In this document: one piece after another, positions 25,576-34,327 of the stretch
How positions within the stretch are numbered: the stretch's first letter is position 1
How the letters are laid out: every line of letters begins with the position of its first letter
NCBI RefSeq assembly: GCF_025200715.1
Contig: NZ_CP104144.1
Location: 930,001 to 994,000 of the forward strand
Reading direction: 5' to 3'
DNA length: 64,000 bases
DNA from: Rhizobium sullae
GTDB lineage: Bacteria; Pseudomonadota; Alphaproteobacteria; Rhizobiales; Rhizobiaceae
Made by a program: the position numbers and the translations under genes
The notes under the pieces: generated by a model
Databases searched by the model: none
Seen by the model: only the letters and a program-made list of their open reading frames with translations
Told to the model about the DNA's origin: nothing

Positions 25576-27360
25576 CTACCTCCCGACTGCATAAGCCTGC
25601 ATCAGGCGCGGCGTTGCGGCAGCCCGCATCAATCCATCGGCGTCGCGGCGTGCAGCGGTCAGACGGCCAACCGTCCACGGGTCGGCGACGGTCAGGTTGT
25701 GGCCCTTTCTGCGCAGCGCATCAAGCACTTCGGCGCCGAAATTCGCCTCTGCCATCAGGCTGCCGGGCTCGCGGGTGCGCGGATAAAAGGAGCCGGGAAA
25801 ATGCGATGTGTGGAAGAGCGGCTGATCAATTGCCGCCTGCAGGTTCATATTGTGATGGACATAGCGCAGGAAGAAGGAGAGCTGCCATTGCTCCTGCTGG
25901 TCGCCGCCAGGTGTGCCGAAAGCGAGTGTGGGCCGGCCTTCGTGAAGGGCGAGTGTGGGCGTCAGCGTCGTGCGCGGACGTTTGCCGGGCGCAAGCGACG
26001 TTGGCAGGCCGGGCTTCAACCAGAACATCTGCGCGCGCGAATTCAGGCAGAAGCCGAGGCCCGGCACGACCGGCGAGGACTGCAGCCAGCCGCCTGACGG
26101 CGTAACGGAAACCATGTTGCCCTCGCGGTCGATCACGTCGATGTGGACGGTGTCGCCGCGCTTTTCAGAAAGATGCGCCATGGTCGGCTCGTAGACGGCG
26201 CCAGTTTTCGAGGTGGCGCCGAGCATTTCCATGGTCAGGTCATACTGGGCTTCGAAGCCGGGGACGAGCCCCGGACGCAGCTCGAGTGAGGCATCGGAGG
26301 TTATCAATTTCCGGCGCGGGGCCGCATAAGCATCAGAGAGCAAATGCTCGACCGGGACTTTCGCGAATTCCGGATCGCCATAGTAGATTTCACGGTCGGC
26401 GAAGGCGAGTTTCATGGCTTCGGTGACGGTGTGGACGAAATCGGCGCCAGCCGGGTCCATTCCGGCGATGTCGATTTCCTTCAGAAGTGAAAGCGTCTGC
26501 AGGAAGACCGGACCCTGGCCCCATGGGCCGGTCTTCGCAATCGTCCAGCCGTGGTAATCATAGGTCAGCGGCTCTTCGATCGTCGCCGACCAGTTCGCCA
26601 TGTCATCTGCATTGATAACGCCCAGGTGCCGGGTGCCGCTCGCATCCATCACCTCGGTCGAGCCGGCGTATCTGTCGATCGCCTCGGCAACGAAGCCGCG
26701 ATAGAACGCATCGCGGGCGGCCTCGACCTGCGCCTCGCGCCCACTCTTTGCTTCGGCCTCAATGAGGATCCGCTTCCAGGTTTCGGCAAGGACCGGATTC
26801 TTGAAGTTCGAATGCGGCGCTGGAGCCGAACCGCCGGGCAGCCAGGTCTTGTGTGACGTCGGCCATTCTTTTTCGAAGAAAGCGGCAAGGCCGGAGATCG
26901 TCGCCGAAACGCGTGGTAGAACCGGATGGCCATGCTCGGCATAATGGATTGCCGGTTCAAGGATGTCACGGACCGTCAGCCTTCCATAGTCCCGCAGCAT
27001 CAGCATCCAGCCGTCGAAAGAGCCGGGAATGACGGTCGCAAGCAGGCCGTCGCCGGGAATTAGCTTGAGACCTTCGGACGTATAGTGCTCGATCGTCGCC
27101 CCGGCCGGTGCGGAACCCTGGGCACAAATGACTTCGACCTTGTCCTTCGTCTTCGAATAGAGGATCGCCGGCATATCGCCGCCCGGCCCGCAAAGATGCG
27201 GCTCGACGATCTGCAGCACGAAACCGGTGGCGACGGCCGCATCGAAGGCATTGCCGCCTTTTTCGAGGATGCTCATGCCGACGGCGGACGCGATCCAGTG
27301 GGTCGATGTGACGACGCCGAAGGTGCCCAAGATCTCCGGACGGGTCGTGAATGCTGTCAT
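25576..27360 (-). CDS. ggt: Gamma-glutamyltransferase
   Basis: N-terminal-nucleophile hydrolase of 594 residues that cleaves or transfers the gamma-glutamyl group of glutathione and related peptides. The large-subunit part has STHWIASAVGMSILEKGGNA, AAVATGFVLQIVEPHLCGPG and the GG motif; the predicted autoprocessing site is before Thr in RGDTVHIDVIDREGNMVSVT (about residue 400), and the small subunit has PSGGWLQSSPVVPGLGFCLN and a TPGGDQQ motif. No signal peptide is visible at the N-terminus (MTAFTTRPEILGTFG), unlike the periplasmic E. coli enzyme, so it is probably cytosolic. It is embedded between permease and ATPase genes of an ABC importer, which suggests that imported gamma-glutamyl compounds are its substrates. 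Confidence 0.92.
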   Translation of the reverse strand: MTAFTTRPEILGTFGVVTSTHWIASAVGMSILEKGGNAFDAAVATGFVLQIVEPHLCGPGGDMPAILYSKTKDKVEVICAQGSAPAGATIEHYTSEGLKLIPGDGLLATVIPGSFDGWMLMLRDYGRLTVRDILEPAIHYAEHGHPVLPRVSATISGLAAFFEKEWPTSHKTWLPGGSAPAPHSNFKNPVLAETWKRILIEAEAKSGREAQVEAARDAFYRGFVAEAIDRYAGSTEVMDASGTRHLGVINADDMANWSATIEEPLTYDYHGWTIAKTGPWGQGPVFLQTLSLLKEIDIAGMDPAGADFVHTVTEAMKLAFADREIYYGDPEFAKVPVEHLLSDAYAAPRRKLITSDASLELRPGLVPGFEAQYDLTMEMLGATSKTGAVYEPTMAHLSEKRGDTVHIDVIDREGNMVSVTPSGGWLQSSPVVPGLGFCLNSRAQMFWLKPGLPTSLAPGKRPRTTLTPTLALHEGRPTLAFGTPGGDQQEQWQLSFFLRYVHHNMNLQAAIDQPLFHTSHFPGSFYPRTREPGSLMAEANFGAEVLDALRRKGHNLTVADPWTVGRLTAARRDADGLMRAAATPRLMQAYAVGR

Positions 27361-27381
27361 TTCAAAAGTCCTTTCGATAAA

Positions 27382-28254
27382 TCATGCTTCGCGCGGGTCG
27401 AGCGCATCGCGCAGGCCGTCGCCGAGAAGGTTAAAACCGATCACCACGAGGAAGATCGCTGCACCCGGCCACATCGCCATCCATGGCGCCTGAGACAGGA
27501 AGTTCTTGGCAACGTTCAGCATCGAACCCCAGCTTGGAGCAGGCGGCTGCTGGCCGAGGCCGAGGAAGGATAGGCTGGCTTCGGCGATGATTGCGGTGGC
27601 GATCGTCAGCGTCGCCTGCACCAGGATCGGCGCAAAGACGTTCGGCAGGATGTAACGGGTGATGATGCTGAGGTGCCGGAGCCCGATAGAGCGCGCCCCT
27701 TCGACATATTCCTCCGTCTTGACGGCAAGCACCTGGCCGCGCGTCAGCCGGACAAAGACTGGCATGGCCGAAAGACCGATCGCAATCATCGCATTCGTCA
27801 GGCTCGGGCCGAGGAAGGCGGCAAGCGCGATCGCAGTGATCAGGAACGGCATGGCAAGAAAGGCTTCGGTGATGCGCGAGATGATCTGGTCCGTCCATCC
27901 GCCGAAATAGCCGGAGATGAGGCCGAAGGGCACGCCGATAACAAGCGCGATCGCCACCGAGAAGACCCCCGCCATCAGCGAGGCCTGTGCCCCCCAGATC
28001 ATCCGGGAGAGAATGTCGCGGCCGATATCATCGGTGCCGAGCCAGTGGGCGGCCGACGGCGCCTTGCGGATCGCCGACCAGCTCGTCGCGTTAGGATCCG
28101 GGATCGGCAGCAGTGGGGCTGCGATCGCGAGAATGGTGAAGAAGGCGATGATGCCAAGGCCTACGAGCGCACCCTTGTTCGCTTTCAGCTTTCGCCACGC
28201 CCGGCTCGGCGGGCGCTGTTCGGTTGCAATGGTGATCTGGTCGAGAGCAGTCAC
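27382..28254 (-). CDS. Peptide-type ABC transporter permease (DppC/GsiD-like)
   Basis: Inner-membrane permease of 290 residues with about six helices; a cytosolic N-terminal tail (RAWRKLKANKGALVGLG) is the OppC_N region. The EAA-type coupling loop is YVEGARSIGLRHLSIITRYI with the LPN that follows. Residues LGTDDIGRDILSRMIWGAQ form the periplasmic signature of DppC-type proteins. The start is a GTG at 28254 that overlaps the stop of the other permease gene (GTGA); the longer frame to 28338 lies inside that gene. It pairs with the 28251-29198 product to form the channel. Confidence 0.92.
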   Translation of the reverse strand: MTALDQITIATEQRPPSRAWRKLKANKGALVGLGIIAFFTILAIAAPLLPIPDPNATSWSAIRKAPSAAHWLGTDDIGRDILSRMIWGAQASLMAGVFSVAIALVIGVPFGLISGYFGGWTDQIISRITEAFLAMPFLITAIALAAFLGPSLTNAMIAIGLSAMPVFVRLTRGQVLAVKTEEYVEGARSIGLRHLSIITRYILPNVFAPILVQATLTIATAIIAEASLSFLGLGQQPPAPSWGSMLNVAKNFLSQAPWMAMWPGAAIFLVVIGFNLLGDGLRDALDPREA

Positions 28255-29198
28255 AGGGCAGCCCTTATGCGCGGGTTGAGGAGGACATAAACGATGTCGG
28301 CCAAAAGGTTCATCAGGATGAAGCCGATCGCCGTGCAAAGCACGACGCCCTGGACGACAGCATAGTCCCGGTTGAAGACGGCATCGACGATGAGTTTGCC
28401 GAAGCCGGGGATAGTGAAGATCTGTTCGGTCAAGACCGCACCTGCCAGCAGTTCGCCGAAGAGCAGCGCGCTCAAGGTCACGATCGGCAGCACGGCGTTT
28501 CGGAAGCTGTGCTCGAGCACGACGGAGCGCTCGGAAAGGCCCTTCGCGCGCGCTGTGCGGATATAGTCGGCGCTGAGCACACTGAGCATCGCGGAGCGGG
28601 TGTGGCGCATCAGCGTGGCGGCGAGGGCATTGCCGAGTACGAAGGAGGGCATCAGCATCGTTTCGATCGAGCGCAGCGGATTGCTGAAAAAGGGTTCGTA
28701 ACCGGAAGCGGGCAGCCAGCCGAGCTTCACCGAAACCAATAAGATCAGCATGATGCCGAGCCAGAAATTCGGAATCGAAAGGCCGGAAAGCGCGATCAGG
28801 TTGGCAAGATAATCGAAGACAGTGTTCTTCTTGACCGCGGCTAAAATTCCCATCGGCACACCGATGACGAAGGCGAAGATCATCGACATGATCGCAAGCT
28901 GGATGGTGACCGGCAGCTTTTCCGCCACGAGTTCCAGAACCGGCTGGTTGGTGCGCAGCGATATGCCGAGATCACCCTTCAGAACCGAGCCGAGCCAGGA
29001 CACATACTGATACGGCACCGGGTCGTTCAGCCGGTATTTTTCGCGCAAGTATTCGATCACCTCAGGATCGCGCTCCTCGCCTGCCATGGCGAGGATGGGA
29101 TCGCCCGGCAACAGCTTCTGCAGCGAGAAGACGAAGACCGAGATGATCAGCAGGGTCGGAATGGCGACCAGAAGCCGCTTGGCGATATAGGTGTACAT
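28251..29198 (-). CDS. Peptide-type ABC transporter permease (DppB/GsiC-like)
   Basis: Permease of 315 residues, about six membrane helices. The N-terminal YIAKRLLVAIPTLLIISVFV helix and LLPGDPILAMAGEE periplasmic motif are diagnostic of DppB/OppB proteins. The coupling loop reads YIRTARAKGLSERSVVLEHS with FRNAVLPIV. Gene order SBP, DppB, DppC, ggt, ATPase all on the minus strand with short gaps or overlaps indicates one operon. 63 bases separate it from the binding-protein gene. Confidence 0.93.
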   Translation of the reverse strand: MYTYIAKRLLVAIPTLLIISVFVFSLQKLLPGDPILAMAGEERDPEVIEYLREKYRLNDPVPYQYVSWLGSVLKGDLGISLRTNQPVLELVAEKLPVTIQLAIMSMIFAFVIGVPMGILAAVKKNTVFDYLANLIALSGLSIPNFWLGIMLILLVSVKLGWLPASGYEPFFSNPLRSIETMLMPSFVLGNALAATLMRHTRSAMLSVLSADYIRTARAKGLSERSVVLEHSFRNAVLPIVTLSALLFGELLAGAVLTEQIFTIPGFGKLIVDAVFNRDYAVVQGVVLCTAIGFILMNLLADIVYVLLNPRIRAAL

Positions 29199-29261
29199 GA
29201 GCGTCCTGACAGGGCAAGAGGCTGCGGCGGCAGGTTGGTCTGCCGCCGCGATCTGCTCGGA

Positions 29262-30770
29262 TCAGCCGGCCTTCTTCACGCCTGCAAGGCGGATCATGCC
29301 GTCCGGCGAGGGAATGAAGCCGGTGATGTTCTTGTGGAGCGCCCAGATCCACGACTGATGGCCGAGATAGATGATCGGCATGTCGTCGTTCAGGATCACC
29401 GCAGCCGCATCATATTTCTGCTTGCGGACAGCATCGTCGGTCGAGGCGCGGGCCTCGTTCAGCAGCTTGTCGACCTCAGGGTTGCAGTACTTGGTGTCGT
29501 TGATGCCGCCCTTGCAGGTGATGAACTGGTGGATATTGCCGTCGGGATCGACGCGGCCGGACCAGTCGGAGCGGCTAAGCTGATAGTTGCCGGCGGTCTG
29601 TTCGGAAAGCAACGTTGCGAACTCCGTCGATTTCAGGCTGACGTCGAAGCCGGCTTCGGCCACCATGGACTGGACGATCTGCATCATCTGCGCTGCGACC
29701 GGGTTGTTCGGAATCTGCATCTCCACGGGCACGCGATCGAAACCTGCTTCCTTCACGAGAGCCTTCGCCTTGTCGAGATCGCGAGCAGGCACCGGGATGT
29801 CCTTGCTAAACCACGGGCTGTTCGGCGGGAAGGGCTGGTTGCCGCCGACCGCAGTGCCTTCGTAGACGATCTGGTTCAGCGCGTCGCGGTCGATCGCCAG
29901 CGAAAAGGCCTGACGCAAACGCTTGTCCTTGCCGAACGGATTGTCGGCGCGCGGGCCGTTGGCGATGTTCGCATAGAGAGCCATGTAGCCGATATTGACC
30001 ACATCCGCGTAGGTGAGACTCGCATCTTCCTTGACCGAAGCGGCGTCGGTCGCGGCCAGCCGCTCGATCATGTCAAGGTCGCCGGAACGCAGGTTGGCGA
30101 GGCGCACCGTCGTGTCCGGGATCGGCAAATAGGTAACCTTGTCGATGAAGATATGGTCCTTGTTCCAGTAATCCCCAAATTTCTCGAGCACGATGCGGTC
30201 CTGCTGAACGCGTTCGACGAACTTGAAGGGACCGGCGCAAACCGGGTGGCTGCCGAAATTGGCGCCGAGCTCCTTTGCAGCCTTCGGCGAGACGATCATG
30301 CCGGCTCGGTCGGAGAGCTGGGCAAGCAGCGTGACGTCCGGGCTCTTCAGCGTGAACTTCACTTCGTAGGGAGCAGCCGCTTCGACTTTTTCAACGGAGG
30401 CGAGCTCGCTCTTGCGGCGCGATTCCGGCAGCGTCATGTTGCGTTCGATCGTGGCCACGACGGCTTCGGCGTTGAGCGGCGTTTCGTCATGGAATTTCAC
30501 GCCTTCGCGCAGCTTCATGGTCAGCACCTTGCCGTCGCCCGACCAGTTCCACGCGGTCGCAAGCTGCGGCACGATCTTCAGGTCGGGGGTAACGTCGACC
30601 AGTTTGTCGCACATCGCCGTGTAGACGATGCGGCCGACGAAGGTGCGCGACTGTGCGGGGTCAAGCACGTCGGCGTCGTCCTGCAAGCCGATTTTCAGTT
30701 CGGCGGCGAATGCGGGCAGGGCGATTAAGGCACTTGCAAGAAGGCTCGTCGCGAAGTTGGCGGTCTTCAT
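29262..30770 (-). CDS. Periplasmic substrate-binding protein, family 5 (peptide/glutathione type)
   Basis: Secreted binding protein of 502 residues (SBP_bac_5). The signal peptide is MKTANFATSLLASALIALPA with cleavage after FAA or AFA before ELKIG. Family motifs include VLDPAQSRTF, LATAWNWSGDGKVLTMKLRE (typical W-x-F-x-LR) and GVKFHDETPLNAEAVV. The ATG at 30770 has AGAGGAG; a much longer open frame upstream (to 31115) is discarded because it would bury the signal peptide. It delivers substrate to the permeases at 27382-29198. Glutathione or gamma-glutamyl peptides are likely substrates because ggt is in the same operon. Confidence 0.92.
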   Translation of the reverse strand: MKTANFATSLLASALIALPAFAAELKIGLQDDADVLDPAQSRTFVGRIVYTAMCDKLVDVTPDLKIVPQLATAWNWSGDGKVLTMKLREGVKFHDETPLNAEAVVATIERNMTLPESRRKSELASVEKVEAAAPYEVKFTLKSPDVTLLAQLSDRAGMIVSPKAAKELGANFGSHPVCAGPFKFVERVQQDRIVLEKFGDYWNKDHIFIDKVTYLPIPDTTVRLANLRSGDLDMIERLAATDAASVKEDASLTYADVVNIGYMALYANIANGPRADNPFGKDKRLRQAFSLAIDRDALNQIVYEGTAVGGNQPFPPNSPWFSKDIPVPARDLDKAKALVKEAGFDRVPVEMQIPNNPVAAQMMQIVQSMVAEAGFDVSLKSTEFATLLSEQTAGNYQLSRSDWSGRVDPDGNIHQFITCKGGINDTKYCNPEVDKLLNEARASTDDAVRKQKYDAAAVILNDDMPIIYLGHQSWIWALHKNITGFIPSPDGMIRLAGVKKAG

Positions 30771-30835
30771 TCCATTCTCCTCTGTTTGTCTTTGCTTCAT
30801 GAGCGACGGTATCCGCCTCTCTGCGTCTGGCTCGC

Positions 30836-31558
30836 TTAGGCGAGTTCTTGTTTGCTCTGCCGTTCGTGGTGGTCGAGTGAGGTAATCCGGATCAGGCTTT
30901 CCTGCAGCGTCAGCAGGTGCCGGCGCATGGCTTCGCCCGCCGTGGCGGGGTCTCGGGCAGCAATCGCATCGACGATTGCCGTATGCTGGCCGTAAGTCAC
31001 CGTGCGTGTCTTGCTGGCGTTGCGGGCGCGCTCGCGGATAGCCTGCCAGGCCTCGTCTTGACGCACTTGGTTGATGACGTCGAAGATCGCCAGGAAGAAC
31101 TGGTTGCCGGCGCATTGGGCAATCTGCCGGTGCAGGGCGCCGTCCCAGAGTTCACGGCCGTCGGCATCGGTGCTTTCGTAGATCTTCTTGACGAGCTCAT
31201 ACATGCGGGCGACATCGGCGGCCTTGGCGCGCATGGCGGCAAGCTGGGCGAGCTGCGGCTCGATGCGCAAACGCACTTCCATGACTTCCATCAGGTCGGT
31301 ACCGGCGACGATCGAGCCGACATGCTGGCTCCAGCCATCGGGGCGCCTGCCGGCGAAGGTGCCAGACCCTTGACGTCGCCAAATGAGTCCCTCGGCTTCC
31401 AGAACCTCCAGTGCCCGGCGCACGGCACGGCGGCTGACACCCAGAGTTTCCGAAAGCGCACGTTCGGTCGGCAGTTTGCCGTCGGCATCCAGACTGCCGG
31501 AGCGCAACAGCGTCCGCAGCTTGTCCAGAGCAAAGTTCGAGTTGCCGGCTTCTTCCAT
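30836..31558 (-). CDS. FadR/GntR-family transcriptional regulator
   Basis: One-component regulator of 240 residues. The winged helix-turn-helix covers about residues 5-70 (GKLPTERALSETLGVSRRAV, then RRALEVLEAEGLIWRRQGSG), and an all-helical FCD ligand-binding domain follows (MEVRLRIEPQLAQLAAMRA, DGALHRQIAQCAGNQFFLAI, TYGQHTAIVDAIAARDPATA). It is the first gene of the run leading to the peptide importer (65 bases before the binding-protein gene), so it probably controls that operon and itself. The ATG at 31558 was chosen over a TTG two codons upstream; neither has a good Shine-Dalgarno sequence. A 17-bp palindrome lies 16 bases upstream of the start. Confidence 0.9.
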   Translation of the reverse strand: MEEAGNSNFALDKLRTLLRSGSLDADGKLPTERALSETLGVSRRAVRRALEVLEAEGLIWRRQGSGTFAGRRPDGWSQHVGSIVAGTDLMEVMEVRLRIEPQLAQLAAMRAKAADVARMYELVKKIYESTDADGRELWDGALHRQIAQCAGNQFFLAIFDVINQVRQDEAWQAIRERARNASKTRTVTYGQHTAIVDAIAARDPATAGEAMRRHLLTLQESLIRITSLDHHERQSKQELA

Positions 31559-31573
31559 TGGCAAATGGTCCGT

Positions 31574-31590
31574 ACCAATTGACTATTGGT
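31574..31590. promoter_or_regulatory. Palindrome ACCAAT-n5-ATTGGT before the FadR-type regulator gene
   Basis: ACCAATTGACTATTGGT is a perfect 6+5+6 inverted repeat ending 16 bases before the regulator start codon. Its position and size fit an autoregulatory operator for a dimeric GntR/FadR protein, whose sites often read TGGT-n-ACCA or a variant. Binding is inferred. Confidence 0.5.
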
Positions 31591-31624
31591 TCAGTGCAAA
31601 CCAAATCAGTTCCTCCGTCAAGCG

Positions 31625-31658
31625 AATTTTTGTGCAAGTTTTGCGATGCACAAAATTT
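31625..31658. repeat. Large inverted repeat with 10-base spacer upstream of the regulator gene
   Basis: The arms AATTTTTGTGCA (31625-31636) and TGCACAAAATTT (31647-31658) match at 11 of 12 positions and are separated by 10 bases. They lie between the stop of the PHP hydrolase gene and the regulator gene, both on the minus strand. This could be a second operator or a hairpin; it lacks a GC-rich stem and clean U-tract, so a terminator is less likely. Confidence 0.45.
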
Positions 31659-31795
31659 GAGCTACTCAGGGGAGCAACGGGCATTACGATCCGGACCAAC
31701 GGAGAAATATGGAGGGACAATGGGAGTACGATCACCCGGTGATGATTTATCTGAACAGTTTCGCAGGCCGTGCCCTTCGGCAAGAGCCGGAGCTA

Positions 31796-33196
31796 TCAGC
31801 CTTCGATATAGACGGGATTGCTGAGCGCCCGGCAGATCGGCTGGCCGGCGATGTCGGCGACGCGAAGCTGCCAGGGCAGGCTGCGGCCGGACAGTGCTGC
31901 GGTGAATTCCGATAGAAGCCGGTCACGGCTTGCCTTGGCGATGACTTCGGCGCGCAGAAAGGTCTTCGGCTTGCCTGAAAAACGGCCGATCCACTCATCG
32001 CTCTCGATCGGCTCGTCGATCAGCACGCCCGTGGCGTCCAAAAGGACAAGGTGATCGCCTTTCGCACCCCGGACATTGGCCTCGGCGGAAACCGGACCGG
32101 AAACTGTTTCGCCCATCGGATGCCCGTTGACAGTAAGGGCCAGATGAGGACCCGACGGGCTTTCGGTAATGTAGCCGCTGCCAGCCTTCATGGCGGCAAG
32201 GATTGCGTCTTCCGAGAATTCCTCGAGCCACAGGACGGTGGTTGGGCGGGCAAGCACCAGCGGACCTTCCGGCATCAGGCGTGCGGGCTGGTGGAAATCG
32301 CTGCCGCCGATGGCGGCGATCTTCAGACCGGAGGCGAGGCGTTTTTGATAACGGTCAAGCGATATCCAGTTCCAGGCCATCCAGCTCGACTGCCAGACCT
32401 CCATGCAATCGATCTGCGGAAGCTTGTAATTCCAGGGGATCGCCGGCTTGTCATGGTTGATAGACAGAAGTCCGCCGCGCTCATGCACCAAGCGGGCGAG
32501 CGTATGGGCATCTTCCGGTTTCGTCATGCGGAAATCGATCCAGTCGTCTACGCCGAAGACATTGGCGTGGCCGGCGGCGGTCGTCACTTCCATGGCGCGA
32601 ACGAAGACGAGATCGGCTGACGAATGAGGATGGAAATAGCGGCGCTGCGCGATCGTGTTGTGATCGGCGACCGCCAGAAAGTCGAGGCCTGCCTGCCTTG
32701 CTGCTTCGTGCAGCAGTTCCGGGGAGCCTGCGGCATCCGAATGGTAGGTGTGGCAATGAAGGTCGCCGCGATACCAGCCGGCGCCCTTGCGCACCGGATA
32801 TGTGCGGGCGGGAGGCGGTTCCAATTTGCGCTTCGCCTTGTCTAAATCGATCGTGAAGAAGACATCGGCGCCGTCTGCCGGCACTTTATAAAGCCCGAGC
32901 ATCACCTGCCAGCGGCCGGCCGGCATATCGCCATGGATGTAGCCGGGCGTCGCGTCGTCTGTCGCAACGAAGAAGCGATCACGCGCCCCGCCGCTCCAGC
33001 CCCTGAAACCGGCAGTGGACGGATAGCCGGTCGCGCGGGGATCAAGCAGGCCGAGATCGATTATGCAATCCTCTGCCTTGGCATAGCGCATCGTCACGTC
33101 GATGCGCGTCGTCGCCTCGGGAACGTCGAAGGCTATGTAGAAATAAGGGTTGTCAACCTGGTGGGCACGGGTGACATGGACGGTGATTTCGCTCAT
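31796..33196 (-). CDS. CehA/McbA-type PHP-fold metallohydrolase
   Basis: Hydrolase of 466 residues. The N-terminal 150 residues form a beta-rich domain; the PHP metal site follows, with GDLHCHTYHSD, LAVADHNT, RAMEVTTAAGHANVFG, LSINHDKP and the terminal IGGSDFH. These histidines and aspartates bind the metal cluster of phosphoesterase/esterase PHP enzymes. A last beta domain covers about residues 350-466. No signal peptide is seen. It is 14 bases downstream of the CUT1 ATPase gene, hence the last gene of that sugar-importer operon; it may hydrolyse a phosphodiester or ester on the imported compound. The exact reaction is unknown. Confidence 0.87.
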   Translation of the reverse strand: MSEITVHVTRAHQVDNPYFYIAFDVPEATTRIDVTMRYAKAEDCIIDLGLLDPRATGYPSTAGFRGWSGGARDRFFVATDDATPGYIHGDMPAGRWQVMLGLYKVPADGADVFFTIDLDKAKRKLEPPPARTYPVRKGAGWYRGDLHCHTYHSDAAGSPELLHEAARQAGLDFLAVADHNTIAQRRYFHPHSSADLVFVRAMEVTTAAGHANVFGVDDWIDFRMTKPEDAHTLARLVHERGGLLSINHDKPAIPWNYKLPQIDCMEVWQSSWMAWNWISLDRYQKRLASGLKIAAIGGSDFHQPARLMPEGPLVLARPTTVLWLEEFSEDAILAAMKAGSGYITESPSGPHLALTVNGHPMGETVSGPVSAEANVRGAKGDHLVLLDATGVLIDEPIESDEWIGRFSGKPKTFLRAEVIAKASRDRLLSEFTAALSGRSLPWQLRVADIAGQPICRALSNPVYIEG

Positions 33197-33210
33197 TTCC
33201 GACGCCTGAC

Positions 33211-34311
33211 CTACTCGCCAATCGCTGGAATGCGTGCGCCAGTGCTGTCGAAGAGCGTCACATGCGCTGTATCGAAGGATAACTGCACGATGGTGTCTGC
33301 CTTGATCTCGTCGTCCGTGAAGATGCGGGCCGTGACGCGACCCGAATCCTGGCGCTCCATCGTCACCAGGCTTTCCGGCCCCATGTTTTCATTGGCAAAG
33401 AGCATGCCGGAAATGACATTCGTATCACCCGGCCGCGCCATGCGCAGATGTTCCGGGCGGATACCGAGCGTCATCGTTTTTGCGGCTGCCGCATTTGCGA
33501 TAGCCTCCGATACTGCAAGCCCCGGAAGCGTCAGCCCTTCGGCGTGAAGTTGCAGCCTGTCTTCGGCGACCGTGGACTCGACCGGTACGAGGTTCATCGG
33601 TGGGTTGCCGACGAAATTCGCGACAAACGTAGTCGACGGTCGGCGGTAGATTTCGATCGGCGGGGCAAATTGCACGATGCGCCCCTTGTCCATCACCGCG
33701 ATCCGGGTCGCAAGCGCCATCGCCTCCGCCTGGTCGTGAGTGACGTAGACGGCCGTCATGCCCATGTCTCGCTGCAGATGGTTGAGGAAGCCGCGGGCCT
33801 CCAGGCGAAGCTTCGCATCGAGGTTTGAGAGCGGCTCGTCGAAGAGATAGACCTGGCTTGGATAGACGAGAGCACGGGCAAGCGAGGTGCGCTGCTGCTG
33901 CCCGCCTGAAATCTGGCTCGGCAGGCGCTTGAGGAGATCGCCGATCTTGAGCACGTCGGCCACGTCCTTGGCGCGGGCATGGCGCTTGTCCTCGGCCTCG
34001 CCGCGCACTTTCAAGGGATAGGCGATGTTGTCGGCAAGGTTCATATGCGGGTAGAGCGCATAGTCCTGGAAGACCATCGAAATCTTGCGGTCCTTCGGAT
34101 GCAGATAGGTGACGTCTTTGCCGCCGATCAGCACTTTGCCGGAGGTCGGGGTTTCCAGGCCGGCGATCATGCGCAGGCTCGTGGTCTTGCCGCAGCCCGA
34201 AGGTCCGAGCAGGCAGACGAATTCGCCGTCGGCGATCGAAAAGCTGATATCCGGCACGGCGTTGAAGGCGCCGAAACTCTTGGAGACGTTCTGGAATTCG
34301 ACAGAGGCCAT
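33211..34311 (-). CDS. CUT1 sugar ABC transporter ATPase (MalK/UgpC-like)
   Basis: ATPase of 366 residues driving the sugar permeases encoded upstream. Walker A is LLGPSGCGKTTSLR near residue 40, the signature is ISGGQQQRTSLARAL (usually LSGGQ; here preceded by Q-I), Walker B is VYLFDEPLSNLDAKL and the switch histidine is in VYVTHDQAEAM. The C-terminal TOBE-type regulatory domain runs from about residue 235 (NFVGNPPMNLVPV, GIRPEHLRMA). Start ATG 34311 begins at MASVEFQNVSKSFG; the in-frame GTG at 34344 would overlap the permease gene. It is the fourth gene of the operon. Confidence 0.93.
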   Translation of the reverse strand: MASVEFQNVSKSFGAFNAVPDISFSIADGEFVCLLGPSGCGKTTSLRMIAGLETPTSGKVLIGGKDVTYLHPKDRKISMVFQDYALYPHMNLADNIAYPLKVRGEAEDKRHARAKDVADVLKIGDLLKRLPSQISGGQQQRTSLARALVYPSQVYLFDEPLSNLDAKLRLEARGFLNHLQRDMGMTAVYVTHDQAEAMALATRIAVMDKGRIVQFAPPIEIYRRPSTTFVANFVGNPPMNLVPVESTVAEDRLQLHAEGLTLPGLAVSEAIANAAAAKTMTLGIRPEHLRMARPGDTNVISGMLFANENMGPESLVTMERQDSGRVTARIFTDDEIKADTIVQLSFDTAHVTLFDSTGARIPAIGE

Positions 34312-34327
34312 GAGACTGATTTTCCGA

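Noticed and set aside
29235..30728. A 497-codon open frame on the plus strand
   Set aside because: Antisense to the complete family-5 binding-protein gene; no recognisable motif and no supported start.
31625..31658. Rho-independent terminator for the sugar-importer/PHP operon
   Set aside because: The inverted repeat is AT-rich with a 10-base loop and no clean U-tract; it fits an operator at least as well, so it is listed only as a repeat.
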